DNA from: Lacrimispora xylanolytica
GTDB lineage: Bacteria; Bacillota; Clostridia; Lachnospirales; Lachnospiraceae
Direction of reading: 5' to 3'
Length of the DNA: 64,000 nt
Assembly (NCBI RefSeq): GCF_026723765.1
Contig: NZ_CP113524.1
Coordinates: 434,001 to 498,000, forward strand
The position numbers and the translations under genes are program-made. The notes beneath the pieces were generated by a model. The model saw only the letters and a program-made list of their open reading frames with translations. It did not search any database and was not told the origin of the DNA. Of the stretch, positions 42,815 through 51,128 are shown piece by piece (the stretch's first letter is position 1; each line of letters begins with the position of its first letter).

Positions 42815-44098
42815 CTATACAGTCTGAAACCATAGTTCCAGTACATAATTTTGATTGTTTTTGTTTACCAGGCATTTACAGCCCATTTCCTCCATCATAG
42901 TACAGATATTCTGAACGCCAACGCCTGTGCTGTCCATTCCTTTTTCTTTGTTTACAATCTCATTGGAGAACTGCAGCACCAGCCAGCCTTCTTGATGGAG
43001 AAGGCTGATGGTGACTGTTTTTTGTGCATCAGCATACTTGATGATGTTTGAACTCACGTTATCCAGTATTCGATTCACATAATCGAACATTAGGGAAACA
43101 TTGGCATTCGGCCACTGTATCTTTGTTTCCACATTAAAATCATGCTGTGTCAGATAGCATGACATATCGGATAACATGTCCTCGAAAAAAAAACGTGCCT
43201 TTTGAACTGGATCAGGGGGCAGTTTTTCTTCCTCTGACAATAAAAAGCGTTGAAAGAGCTGATCTGACATTCGTTTGATCTGGGTGGCTTTTGTACGGGC
43301 TTTTTCCAGATAGCTTATGTATTGTTCCCGATTGGAAAATGAACTTTTTTGCAGAACATCCAAATATAAAAGTAAAGCTGTCAGGGGAGTTCTCAGGTCA
43401 TGGGAGACGCTTACGACCAAATTGTTATTTGCCTGTGCGGCAGCCTCTTCTTTTTGCATGTTTTCCAATAAAGAGATGCGCATTTCATTCAGTCCTTGGG
43501 CTAGGGATGCCAGCTCATCACTGCCCTTTATGGTAATTTCATAGTCCAGGCAGCCTGTTTCCAGTATTTTAATTTCTTTTTCCAGTTGAATAATATAATC
43601 GATTTTTTTCTGAACAAATTTTACAAAGATACCAAGAAACAGAAGTATGGAGAGAATTGCTTCGACAACTGTAGTTTTTACATAATACTGATAATCAAAA
43701 TATCCAGATAAATATACCGTAGCAGATTCTCCGGAGAATGAAATGTTTCTGCTGGCACCGGTGCGGTAGAAGCTTGCCACCTCCTCCTCGGACTGGTCGT
43801 TTAGGGAGTCAAATAATATTTTCTCATGCTGACTTATGGCGAGTGCCACATAGCCCATTTTTTGTTTTTGAAGCCAAGACTTTATCTTTTCGGTATCGGT
43901 AAGTTTGATGCTTTCTTGTTTTACAAAGCTTTCAAACTTGTTTAAGCATTTTTCATTGGAGCGTGAGATGTAAGAAGAGTTTTGAAAGTACTCATCTAAC
44001 AGCGTGTTTCCTGCTGAATTTAGCATCAGGTAAAATACAGTGGCAAGAAAGCCTGCAAAAACCAGTACCAGAAGAGACTCTGTTTTTAAACGTTTCAT
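42815..44098 (-). CDS. Sensor histidine kinase of the CotH/VTC locus
   Basis: A membrane sensor kinase of 427 aa: TM1 (about 8-28), an extracytoplasmic domain (about 29-142), TM2 (about 145-163), a HAMP-like region and the phospho-histidine H233 in VVSVSHDLRTPLTALLL. The N box is ILDNVSSNIIKYAD. The G1 region (LQFSNEIVNKEKG) lacks a standard DxGxG, while the G2-like TGVGVQNI is present. This is seen in some VanS-like kinases. The start at 44098 lies 5 nt past the response regulator stop. It is the last gene of the locus. Confidence 0.9.
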   Translation of the reverse strand: MKRLKTESLLVLVFAGFLATVFYLMLNSAGNTLLDEYFQNSSYISRSNEKCLNKFESFVKQESIKLTDTEKIKSWLQKQKMGYVALAISQHEKILFDSLNDQSEEEVASFYRTGASRNISFSGESATVYLSGYFDYQYYVKTTVVEAILSILLFLGIFVKFVQKKIDYIIQLEKEIKILETGCLDYEITIKGSDELASLAQGLNEMRISLLENMQKEEAAAQANNNLVVSVSHDLRTPLTALLLYLDVLQKSSFSNREQYISYLEKARTKATQIKRMSDQLFQRFLLSEEEKLPPDPVQKARFFFEDMLSDMSCYLTQHDFNVETKIQWPNANVSLMFDYVNRILDNVSSNIIKYADAQKTVTISLLHQEGWLVLQFSNEIVNKEKGMDSTGVGVQNICTMMEEMGCKCLVNKNNQNYVLELWFQTV

Positions 44099-44102
44099 AC
44101 CT

Positions 44103-44810
44103 CTATTCAAATCGATATCCCTTTCCCCATATGGTTTTAATATGCGTTGGACTATCATGGACCTTCTCAATCTTAACTCTTAATTTACTGATATGAACCA
44201 TAACAGTTCCATTAGAGGAATGAAAATACGGTTCTTTCCAGACACTTTCATATATATTTTGTGCAGAAAATACTTTTCTTGGATGCTGCATCATTAATAG
44301 AAGAATCCTGTATTCCAATTCTGATAATTCTACCTCTTTGTCGTCCACCCAAACTTCATTAAAATCTTTGTTTATACGGATATTGCCAATTTCCAGGAGT
44401 TTATGTTCCGGTAGGTCCAGTCCGTTTTTTTCCTTTCCCCGATAAATTTGATAACGTCTGATTTGTGCTTTTACTCTGCCAAGAAGCTCAGAGTAAGAAA
44501 AGGGCTTTGCCAGATAATCATCGCCGCCAGCCATAAGTCCGATGAGCTTGTCGGAATCGCTTGATTTTGCAGTCAGGAATATGATTGGCACGAAAGAAAA
44601 TTTCCTGATTTCTTCGCAAGTCCTGATTCCAGACATTCCAGGCATCATGACATCCAGTATTACAAGGTCAACGTATTCATTTAACAATGAAATACCTGTT
44701 TCCCCATTCTCTGCCTCAAAAACTTTATAATGCTCGCTTTCCAATAAAATCCGAATTCCCTCACGGATATCAGCATCATCTTCAATAATTATAATCGTAG
44801 CTTTTTTCAT
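44103..44810 (-). CDS. OmpR-family response regulator of the CotH/VTC locus
   Basis: A 235-aa response regulator. The receiver has E10-D11-D12 (IIIIEDDADI), phospho-acceptor D53 (LVILDVMMPG) and lysine K103 region YLAKPFS. The C-terminal winged helix ends HIKTIWGKGYRFE. It lies 78 nt downstream of the CotH gene and immediately before the kinase gene. Direct repeats at the VTC promoter are its plausible binding site, so the two-component system would control its own operon. That link is inference. Confidence 0.92.
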   Translation of the reverse strand: MKKATIIIIEDDADIREGIRILLESEHYKVFEAENGETGISLLNEYVDLVILDVMMPGMSGIRTCEEIRKFSFVPIIFLTAKSSDSDKLIGLMAGGDDYLAKPFSYSELLGRVKAQIRRYQIYRGKEKNGLDLPEHKLLEIGNIRINKDFNEVWVDDKEVELSELEYRILLLMMQHPRKVFSAQNIYESVWKEPYFHSSNGTVMVHISKLRVKIEKVHDSPTHIKTIWGKGYRFE

Positions 44811-44888
44811 TTCAGCCCTCTTCTTAACTCTTTGTTACATGCATTTTATCATATTTCCATGGAGAATAAAATTATTGTTACGCCATAA

Positions 44889-46283
44889 TTAGTTCATTAA
44901 TTTCTTATTTTTCATATCATTGATATGAATGTCTGATGCATCAATCAAAGCTGCTTTGTTCGCAGCCTGATCGCTGATGGTTGAAGGTATAGTTCCGTTT
45001 AACTGTCCCCTGATGCTTTCTGTCCGTAATTGACAGAAGCGGTTTAATGTATTGACGGCCTTTTGATATTCTTCATAGGTGCAGAATTTACTTGGGTCTT
45101 TCTCAACATGAGGGGAGATGAGCAATGCGGTTTGTTGGATTCGTTTGGCAATATCAGAAGAATCAAGAAATTTCCTGTAATAGTCCTGATACATTTTTTG
45201 ATACTTACTATCTTTCATGATCCAGCTTTGCATGGGGCGGTCTTTTAAGGCTTCGTTGATTGGCACATTAACCGCCAGGGTGGAGTCTTCGTGAGAAAAT
45301 GTACCAAAGGACATATTGTAGTCCCATGGGATCATGGATAATCGGCCATCTTTCTCGTAGAGATAATAATTGTGGGCATCTTCGCCGGTGTAGCTGTCCC
45401 CATTTACCACGAAGTTGTGAACAACAAAATAACGTATTACCTTTTCTGTATCCAATACCTTATTAAAATGATTCCCCAAGTTCAGCTCTCTGATGGCTGA
45501 GATAAAACGCTTCTTATCCTTGGAAGATATCTTTGTTTTGGCATGATCAAAGAAGATGGAATAGCTCTTTGGATCGTCATTGATATATTGCAGATTCACA
45601 TCTGGAGTGAATCTCTCTTCCTGGTCATCTGGCTGGAGCTCTTCCTCTTTCCCATCGGCCTCTTCTTCTTTGCCCTCAGGTTTATATAAATTACCGTAGT
45701 TAATACCATAATTTCGTTTCAAAAAGGATTCTTCCAAGCCCTCAACCGCCAGATAAAAACCCCATTTTTCACCGTTTACCAGGATGTTGGTATAACTGCT
45801 TAAGGGACTGCTGACACCGAAGTCTCCCATCATCTGATAGGCTAAGTAATCCATCATATAAGTACTGTCATGAATCATGTTATTTAATGATATTTTATCA
45901 AGTCCATGATAGTTGATTGCCTTTTCATAATGGTCAAATTCAACCTTAAAGCTATATCTGGTACTGCCAGCGTCTGCTGCATCGGTCAGAGAGGATGAGC
46001 CTTTGGCGCGGATTCCCACGTTAGTAAACGTTTCTCCATCAATGATAATGGTACAGGCGGAATATTTTTTATCCTTAGCAGAAGCGATAAACTTATCCCA
46101 ATCGTCCATCACAATGTTAATGGTGTGAACGCGGGAATCGTCAAACAGGCGCTTTTCATATTCCATGGATTTATCCTGAGATTTCAGTCCCAGTTTATCA
46201 CCGTTATACAATGCGCCTGTAATAAGAAGGGCCAGAATTAGGAAGGTAAGGGATAGTTTCCCTAAATGCTTGTTTGTAGACAT
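44889..46283 (-). CDS. CotH-family protein kinase-like, membrane anchored and extracytoplasmic
   Basis: A 464-aa protein with one N-terminal hydrophobic segment (about 9-26, LSLTFLILALLITGALY) acting as an anchor or signal, so the rest should lie outside the membrane. The CotH fold is recognised from RAKGSSSLTD, KVEFDHYEKAINYHGLDKIS, LNNMIHDSTYMMDYLAY and the catalytic-metal stretch DGRLSMIPWDYNMSFG. Spore-coat CotH is an atypical protein kinase (family knowledge). The acidic insert near 205-225 (EGKEEEADGKEEE) is unusual. The start at 46283 has GGAGG 6 nt upstream. It follows the DUF4956 gene by 10 nt. Confidence 0.9.
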   Translation of the reverse strand: MSTNKHLGKLSLTFLILALLITGALYNGDKLGLKSQDKSMEYEKRLFDDSRVHTINIVMDDWDKFIASAKDKKYSACTIIIDGETFTNVGIRAKGSSSLTDAADAGSTRYSFKVEFDHYEKAINYHGLDKISLNNMIHDSTYMMDYLAYQMMGDFGVSSPLSSYTNILVNGEKWGFYLAVEGLEESFLKRNYGINYGNLYKPEGKEEEADGKEEELQPDDQEERFTPDVNLQYINDDPKSYSIFFDHAKTKISSKDKKRFISAIRELNLGNHFNKVLDTEKVIRYFVVHNFVVNGDSYTGEDAHNYYLYEKDGRLSMIPWDYNMSFGTFSHEDSTLAVNVPINEALKDRPMQSWIMKDSKYQKMYQDYYRKFLDSSDIAKRIQQTALLISPHVEKDPSKFCTYEEYQKAVNTLNRFCQLRTESIRGQLNGTIPSTISDQAANKAALIDASDIHINDMKNKKLMN

Positions 46284-46293
46284 TCTGTTCCTC

Positions 46294-46965
46294 CTATCCC
46301 ATATAATCTCCATTGTAGCTTACTAACACAGCGCTATGTACCCCTTCTATTTCCGATAATTCATTGACAAAATCCGTATTATTATCCTTTAAACGAACCT
46401 CTAAATTAACTTCAATGGCTCCTTTTCTTACGGTCTTACTTTTAACAACGCATTTCAATGTTTTTGTATTAAGGTATTCCTTGGCCTTTGCTTCTACATG
46501 GTAGCCGTCGCATTGGAGTACTACAATATATGGGTTGGTATAAATTTTCTTATTTACAAAAATAAGAAGTACGGAGCCGATAACAATGCTTCCAATCACA
46601 GCTAAAGGTATCAAACCGGCAGCCAGGATAATGCCTACTGCAATGGACCAGAATAAGAAGGCAATATCAAGTGGTTCCTTGATCGCCGTTCGAAATCTTA
46701 CGATTGAGAGTGCACCTACCATTCCCAGTGAAAGCACTACATTAGAGGTCACAGCCAGGATTACAATGGTTGTAATCATAGTTAAGGCCATTAAGGTGAC
46801 TGCAAAGCTGGAAGAGAACAGAACTCCGTTGTAGGTCAATTTGTATATGTAGCAGATAAATAATCCAATGCAAAAGGATAGCAGCAATGCCACTAGCATA
46901 TCCAATAAGCTAATACTCGTTACCTTGTCCACAAAGCTTGATTTAAAAACATCACTAAAATTCAT
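46294..46965 (-). CDS. DUF4956 membrane protein
   Basis: A 223-aa integral membrane protein with about four helices in residues 18-135, containing the family core SLGMVGALSIVRFRTAIKEP, continuing LDIAFLFWSIAVG. A cytoplasmic domain (about 145-223) follows with an ACT/ferredoxin-like look (TLKCVVKSKTVRKGAIEVNL). The function is unknown. It is regularly found beside VTC and CotH genes (from memory). The start at 46965 has AAAAGGGG 7 nt upstream. It sits between the VTC and CotH genes with very short gaps, so the three products probably act together at the membrane. Confidence 0.9.
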   Translation of the reverse strand: MNFSDVFKSSFVDKVTSISLLDMLVALLLSFCIGLFICYIYKLTYNGVLFSSSFAVTLMALTMITTIVILAVTSNVVLSLGMVGALSIVRFRTAIKEPLDIAFLFWSIAVGIILAAGLIPLAVIGSIVIGSVLLIFVNKKIYTNPYIVVLQCDGYHVEAKAKEYLNTKTLKCVVKSKTVRKGAIEVNLEVRLKDNNTDFVNELSEIEGVHSAVLVSYNGDYMG

Positions 46966-46988
46966 ACATATACCCCTTTTCATTATAA

Positions 46989-47660
46989 TTAGCCGTATAA
47001 ACGGCAGACTGCGTATTTAGAAAATGCAGAAACCCTCCGACCGGTAAGCTGAACGGTATCGCGTATGATGGAAGGGAGAAACTCATCCCATTTTACCTCC
47101 ATTACGATCCCGCTATCCCCTGCTGGAATCATGGGACAGTGGGGATTGAGAAAATCAATGGAGTGAAGGCCGGTACGAATATCGTAGTCCAGAGTAACCC
47201 GTACATTTCCCGGCTTAAAGATAAAGGGCTCTCTGATGTAATCTACAATTGTTTTTGGCCTCAGCCCACAGGTGGTCATTTTAAAATATAATTCCTGGAT
47301 TAAAGGTTCCTCCCTGGCTTTCATCCACTCAATCTGCCCATCCACCACATCCTGTGCCTCCTGCCTGGAAAGAGAAACGCTTTGTTTGTTTCCGAGTCCT
47401 CCGACCTTACTTTTCTTTTCAAGGTAAATGAAGTCCAGATTGTCATTGTAGTAGCGGATACGGAATTTTTCCCGTCTGCTTATGCCATCAATCTTATCCC
47501 GCAATGCCTGATCCTGAAAATCATCAAAATACAGGCTGCGGATTTTATAGGTTCCATTGATCGCATGGGAATCTAATGTTGCAACCGCAAGGAGACGTTG
47601 GCGGATTGCTATCATGTCACTATAAGATATTTCATGTTTCCATTCATGTCTAAACTTCAA
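46989..47660 (-). CDS. VTC-domain protein (polyphosphate polymerase-like)
   Basis: A 223-aa protein of the VTC/triphosphate-tunnel fold. Eukaryotic Vtc4 uses this domain to polymerise polyphosphate from ATP (family knowledge). Basic and acidic residues that would line the tunnel are visible in KIRSLYFDD, KFRIRYYND, YLEKKSKV, TLDYDIRTG and VMEVKWDEF. It begins with MKFRHEWKHEISYSD at TTG 47660, 7 nt after GGAGG. It is the first gene of the locus and lies behind a promoter with direct repeats. Enzyme activity in bacteria of this type is not established. Confidence 0.88.
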   Translation of the reverse strand: MKFRHEWKHEISYSDMIAIRQRLLAVATLDSHAINGTYKIRSLYFDDFQDQALRDKIDGISRREKFRIRYYNDNLDFIYLEKKSKVGGLGNKQSVSLSRQEAQDVVDGQIEWMKAREEPLIQELYFKMTTCGLRPKTIVDYIREPFIFKPGNVRVTLDYDIRTGLHSIDFLNPHCPMIPAGDSGIVMEVKWDEFLPSIIRDTVQLTGRRVSAFSKYAVCRLYG

Positions 47661-47698
47661 TAAACTTCCTCCTTTATTCTTATTTTAATGATAAGACT

Positions 47699-47741
47699 AT
47701 TTTAGTACATGGTTATTAATAGTTTCTAAATCGTTTCTAAA
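47699..47741 (-). promoter_or_regulatory. Response-regulator-type promoter of the VTC operon
   Basis: On the minus strand, TTTAGAAAC occurs twice with an 11-bp period (plus-strand GTTTCTAAA at 47722-47730 and 47733-47741). The proximal copy overlaps the -35 position, and TAAAAT (47699-47704) lies 17 bp downstream of it as the -10. Direct repeats one helical turn apart touching the -35 are typical of OmpR-family activated promoters. Confidence 0.6.
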
Positions 47742-47845
47742 AGACTCTTAACTGAATTTGGTAAGGTGATTGGAATGGACACGAAAATTTGCATCATTTA
47801 TAATAGTTAGTAACGGATATGGATTAGTACGGGCAAGAAAAATCA

Positions 47846-47867
47846 CTATGACATACAGGTGTCATAG
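47846..47867. promoter_or_regulatory. Palindromic operator candidate before the GNAT-WYL-DJ-1 operon
   Basis: CTATGACA (47846-47853) and TGTCATAG (47860-47867) are perfect 8-bp arms with a 6-bp spacer, 38 bp before the GNAT start. The WYL regulator encoded in the operon is the obvious candidate ligand. Confidence 0.55.
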
Positions 47868-47904
47868 ACGTTTTGATATATTAATCTGGAAGGAGGAGTT
47901 TACT

Positions 47905-48477
47905 ATGGAGGATGTATATAAAAGCTGTCCGGTTATGGAAAATAATCAGTATGTACTAACCCTTGTAACCATGAAGGACGCGCCTGATTTATTAAAGGTC
48001 TATGGGGATGAAAGGTCAGTCCCACTCTTTAACAGCGATAACTGCCACGGAGACTTGTTTTATTACAGCACCTTAGACCGTATGGAAGAGGCAATCCGGT
48101 TCTGGATTTCAGAGTATGAGAAAAAGCGGTTTGTCCGCTGGGGGATTTTTGTAAAGGAGAAAAAGGAAGTGGTGGGGACAATAGAACTGTTTCACCGGAA
48201 TTCTGTGGATTACTTTCATGATTGCGGCTTATTACGGCTGGATCTTCGGAGTGATTATGAAAGGAAAGAGGTGATTGAGGACATACTTTCCTTAGTGGTG
48301 CCAAACACCTGGGAGCTTTTTGATTGCAGCTTGATTGCCGCCAAGGCAGTTATAGAAGCCAAAGAAAGGATCCAGGCGCTTCTTGCACTGGGATTTTCAC
48401 CTACGGGCCATACGCTGATTGGCCATGATGGGACAGAATATGGAGATTATTTCGTTCTTACAAAAACACAGGAGTGA
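47905..48477 (+). CDS. GNAT-like acetyltransferase
   Basis: A 190-aa protein of the GNAT type: YVLTLVTMKDAPDLLKVYGDE, then WGIFVKEKKEVVGTIELFHR and a C-terminal ALLALGFSPTGHTL. The acetyl-CoA-binding region is less typical than in the other GNATs here (LLRLDLRSDYERKEV). The ATG at 47905 follows AAGGAGG. Upstream in-frame starts would read through the palindrome. A WYL regulator follows within 8 nt, then a DJ-1 protein, forming one operon. Confidence 0.78.
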   Translation: MEDVYKSCPVMENNQYVLTLVTMKDAPDLLKVYGDERSVPLFNSDNCHGDLFYYSTLDRMEEAIRFWISEYEKKRFVRWGIFVKEKKEVVGTIELFHRNSVDYFHDCGLLRLDLRSDYERKEVIEDILSLVVPNTWELFDCSLIAAKAVIEAKERIQALLALGFSPTGHTLIGHDGTEYGDYFVLTKTQE

Positions 48478-48484
48478 ATTGTAC

Positions 48485-49417
48485 ATGAAAATTGACCGAC
48501 TGTTGGGCATAACCATTTATTTATTGAACCATGGCAGAACAAAGGCATCTGTACTGGCAGAGCATTTTGAAGTTTCTATCAGGACTATTATGAGGGATAT
48601 GGATACCCTGTGTATGGCTGGCATTCCGGTCTCTTCTAATTTTGGGACTGACGGTGGTTTTGAAATCATGGAAACCTTTGAGATGCAGCGGCAGGTGGCA
48701 GGAGAGATGGATTACAGCTTTGTTGTCAGTGCCTTACAAAGCCTCTCTTCTGCTTATCATGATAAGGAGTTAAATGCTACCCTGGAAAAGTTAGAAAGCC
48801 TGACAACTTCCCCCAAATCCCCTATGATTCTGGACTTAAGCGTGGTTCACGAGAACAGGGACACCAATGAGCTTCTCTATCTTTTAAATCAGTGGATTCA
48901 GAAAAAGGTGAGAATTTCATTCTCTTATACCAACGCCAAAGATGAAAAAAGTCAGGTAGAGGTAGAACCTGTGTGTACGATTTATCAGTGGTACCATTGG
49001 TATCTCATAGGATTCAGCTTAAAGCATCAGGATTACCGGATGTATAAGGTGGTACGGATGGATCAACTGAAGGCTACGGGAGAAATCAATGGAAGAGAGC
49101 ATGATATCGATGAGGTAAAGGCATTTTTAAAAGGCAGAGAGGATAGCCGGAAACGAGTGAAGGTGCGCCTTTTGTGCCAGGACAGGCTCAGATCCAAATG
49201 CCGGGAATACTTAGGGGCTTCCATTACAAAGGAATATGAAACCGGTGAGTTTGAATGTGAAGTATTTACTCTGGAGGATGAGACCTTTTGGTATGGACTT
49301 CTTTTATCCTTTGGCGGGGCTGTTAGAGTATTGGAACCAAAGTCTTTGATTGAGCGGATCCAAAGGGATTGCGCGGATATCTTAAAGCATTATGAAAGAA
49401 TTGAGGAGAACAAATGA
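48485..49417 (+). CDS. WYL-domain transcriptional regulator (DeoR-type HTH)
   Basis: A 310-aa regulator. The N-terminal helix-turn-helix is DRLLGITIYLLNHGRTKASV, then LAEHFEVSIRTIMRDMDTL. The WYL domain (about 130-220) includes VRISFSYTNAKDEKSQVEVEP and the YQWYHWYLIGFS core, followed by a C-terminal extension. WYL domains bind ligands or nucleic acids. The start at 48485 has AGGAG 10 nt upstream. Its stop overlaps the DJ-1 gene start by 4 nt. The palindrome at 47846-47867 is a likely binding site (inference). Confidence 0.9.
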   Translation: MKIDRLLGITIYLLNHGRTKASVLAEHFEVSIRTIMRDMDTLCMAGIPVSSNFGTDGGFEIMETFEMQRQVAGEMDYSFVVSALQSLSSAYHDKELNATLEKLESLTTSPKSPMILDLSVVHENRDTNELLYLLNQWIQKKVRISFSYTNAKDEKSQVEVEPVCTIYQWYHWYLIGFSLKHQDYRMYKVVRMDQLKATGEINGREHDIDEVKAFLKGREDSRKRVKVRLLCQDRLRSKCREYLGASITKEYETGEFECEVFTLEDETFWYGLLLSFGGAVRVLEPKSLIERIQRDCADILKHYERIEENK

Positions 49418-50034
49418 AACATGTATATATTTATCTTTTAAATACAATGGCGGACTGGGAAACAGGCTATATTCTACAGGGCCTGACCGCCCAGACCATG
49501 GTAGGTGAGGTTAAGTACCAGGTAAAAACAGTGGGAATTACAAAGGAACCTATAAGGACTCTTGGAGGGATGACCATGGTACCTGACTGTTCCATTGAGG
49601 AAGTCAGCTTGGACTCTGTTGGGGCTTTATTACTTCCTGGAGGTGAGACCTGGAAGGAAGAGGTGCATCAGCCGGTTCTTGACCTGGCGCTTCTTTGTAT
49701 CGAACAGAAGATACCGGTTGCTGCCATCTGCGGAGCCACCCTTGCCCTGGCTGACTTAGGCGTTTTAAACAAGCGCACCCATACCAGCAATTCTTTAGAG
49801 TTCTTAACCGGACTTTCACCCACATACACGGGCAGCAGCTTTTATGTCAATGAAATGGCAGCCAGGGATGGAAACGTCATTACCGCCAGCTCCGCAGGAG
49901 GCCTGCTCTGGGCAAGGTATATTCTGGAGAGCTTAAATATCTATTCCAAGGAAGTAATTGATGCCTGGTACGGCTATTTTTCAACCGGCAGGATGGAATA
50001 TTTTATGGAATTAATGGAAGCATCTCAAAATTAA
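49414..50034 (+). CDS. DJ-1/PfpI family protein
   Basis: A 206-aa protein of the DJ-1/ThiJ/PfpI fold. The nucleophile elbow cysteine lies in VAAICGATLALADLG, and the glutamate side is LLLPGGETWKEE. Family roles include glyoxalase, chaperone and amidotransferase-like functions, and none can be chosen here. It begins in the ATGA overlap with the WYL gene, so the two are translationally coupled. Confidence 0.88.
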   Translation: MKHVYIYLLNTMADWETGYILQGLTAQTMVGEVKYQVKTVGITKEPIRTLGGMTMVPDCSIEEVSLDSVGALLLPGGETWKEEVHQPVLDLALLCIEQKIPVAAICGATLALADLGVLNKRTHTSNSLEFLTGLSPTYTGSSFYVNEMAARDGNVITASSAGGLLWARYILESLNIYSKEVIDAWYGYFSTGRMEYFMELMEASQN

Positions 50035-50151
50035 AAACAGACCAATTATGTAAACTTTTTCTGATTCCGCATCAGCGGGATGAGAGAAAGCTTTTTTCTG
50101 TCTTTCCGTAAGAAAATCAGCCCCTTTTTTCTTCTGAAAAAGTATCATATA

Positions 50152-50168
50152 ATGAAATTAAGTTTCAT
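50152..50168. promoter_or_regulatory. Palindromic operator candidate upstream of the MurNAc operon
   Basis: ATGAAA, 5 bp, TTTCAT lies 16 bp before the -35 box of the operon promoter. The promoter itself repeats ATTGAAAC. It is a plausible site for the RpiR-type regulator encoded first in the operon. Confidence 0.5.
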
Positions 50169-50183
50169 AGGTTTGGACAAATA

Positions 50184-50212
50184 TTGAAACTTTAATACAA
50201 AAAGGCTAGAAT
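50184..50212 (+). promoter_or_regulatory. Promoter of the MurNAc operon
   Basis: TTGAAA (50184-50189), 17 bp, TAGAAT (50207-50212), about 65 bp before the first start codon. Confidence 0.7.
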
Positions 50213-50277
50213 GAAAGTAACATAAATTGTGAGATAAGAACCATATTTCTTCTGGCTTTACAGAGAGGATGAGGCTT

Positions 50278-51126
50278 ATGAAAGGACTGCTTGTAAGAAT
50301 CGAAGACTATCTCCAGTATGCGGGAGAAGCAGAAAAGGAGCTGATGATCCGGCTTCAGAGAAATCCGGAGTCTGTGCTGAGAAAGAGCATTAAGGAGATT
50401 GCAAAGGAGACCTACACCTCCCCGGCCACCATTGTCAGGCTTTGTAAAAAGCTTGGCTGCAACGGGTATAAGGATTTTCAAAGTACCCTGGCCTATGAGG
50501 TAGCATTGTTTAGGGAGAGCAGGGATATTGCATTTCAAACCATTACACCACAGGACTCAGTGGAGGACATCATCTATAAGGTAACAAAGAAAAACATAGA
50601 GTCCCTGGAAACCACCAGAAAGCTTTTGGAGCCAAAGATTATAACCGAATGCGTAAAGCTTTTGGAATCCAGCAGAAGCGTTTGCTTATTCGGACTTGGC
50701 ACTTCGCTTTTAGTAGCAAAAGATTTGTACTTAAAGCTTCTTCGGGCTGATGTAATCTGCAATGTATGCGATGACTGGCATGCCCAGTTTTTAACTGCCA
50801 GGAACCTAAAGAAGAACGATCTTGCCATTGTCATCAGTTATTCGGGACTGACGGAAGAGATGCTGACCTGCGCGAAGGAGGCAAAAGCCAATGGAGCAAA
50901 GGTAATTGCCATCACCAGAGCTGTGGAATCAAAGCTGGCAGCAGAAGCTGACTTTGTGCTTCCCATAGCCGCAACAGAGCTGATTCACAGAAGCGGAGCC
51001 ATGTCATCAAGAATCTCCCAGTTAAATGTGGTCGATGTTCTTTTCACCGCTTATGTCAACCGAAATTACGAATTCTGTATGAAACAGTTTGGAAGAACTC
51101 ATATACAAAAGGACGGAGGAACGTAA
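50278..51126 (+). CDS. murR: RpiR-family regulator with SIS domain, MurR-like
   Basis: A 282-aa regulator: an N-terminal RpiR helix-turn-helix (SIKEIAKETYTSPATIVRLCKKL read as ETYTSPATIVRLCKKLG) and a C-terminal SIS domain (about 120-255) with SVCLFGLGTSLLVAKDLYLK that senses a phosphosugar. The ATG at 50278 has GAGAGG 9 nt upstream. It is followed after 2 nt by murQ, so it very probably controls MurNAc use in response to MurNAc-6-phosphate. The MurR name rests on context. Confidence 0.85.
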   Translation: MKGLLVRIEDYLQYAGEAEKELMIRLQRNPESVLRKSIKEIAKETYTSPATIVRLCKKLGCNGYKDFQSTLAYEVALFRESRDIAFQTITPQDSVEDIIYKVTKKNIESLETTRKLLEPKIITECVKLLESSRSVCLFGLGTSLLVAKDLYLKLLRADVICNVCDDWHAQFLTARNLKKNDLAIVISYSGLTEEMLTCAKEAKANGAKVIAITRAVESKLAAEADFVLPIAATELIHRSGAMSSRISQLNVVDVLFTAYVNRNYEFCMKQFGRTHIQKDGGT

Positions 51127-51128
51127 CC

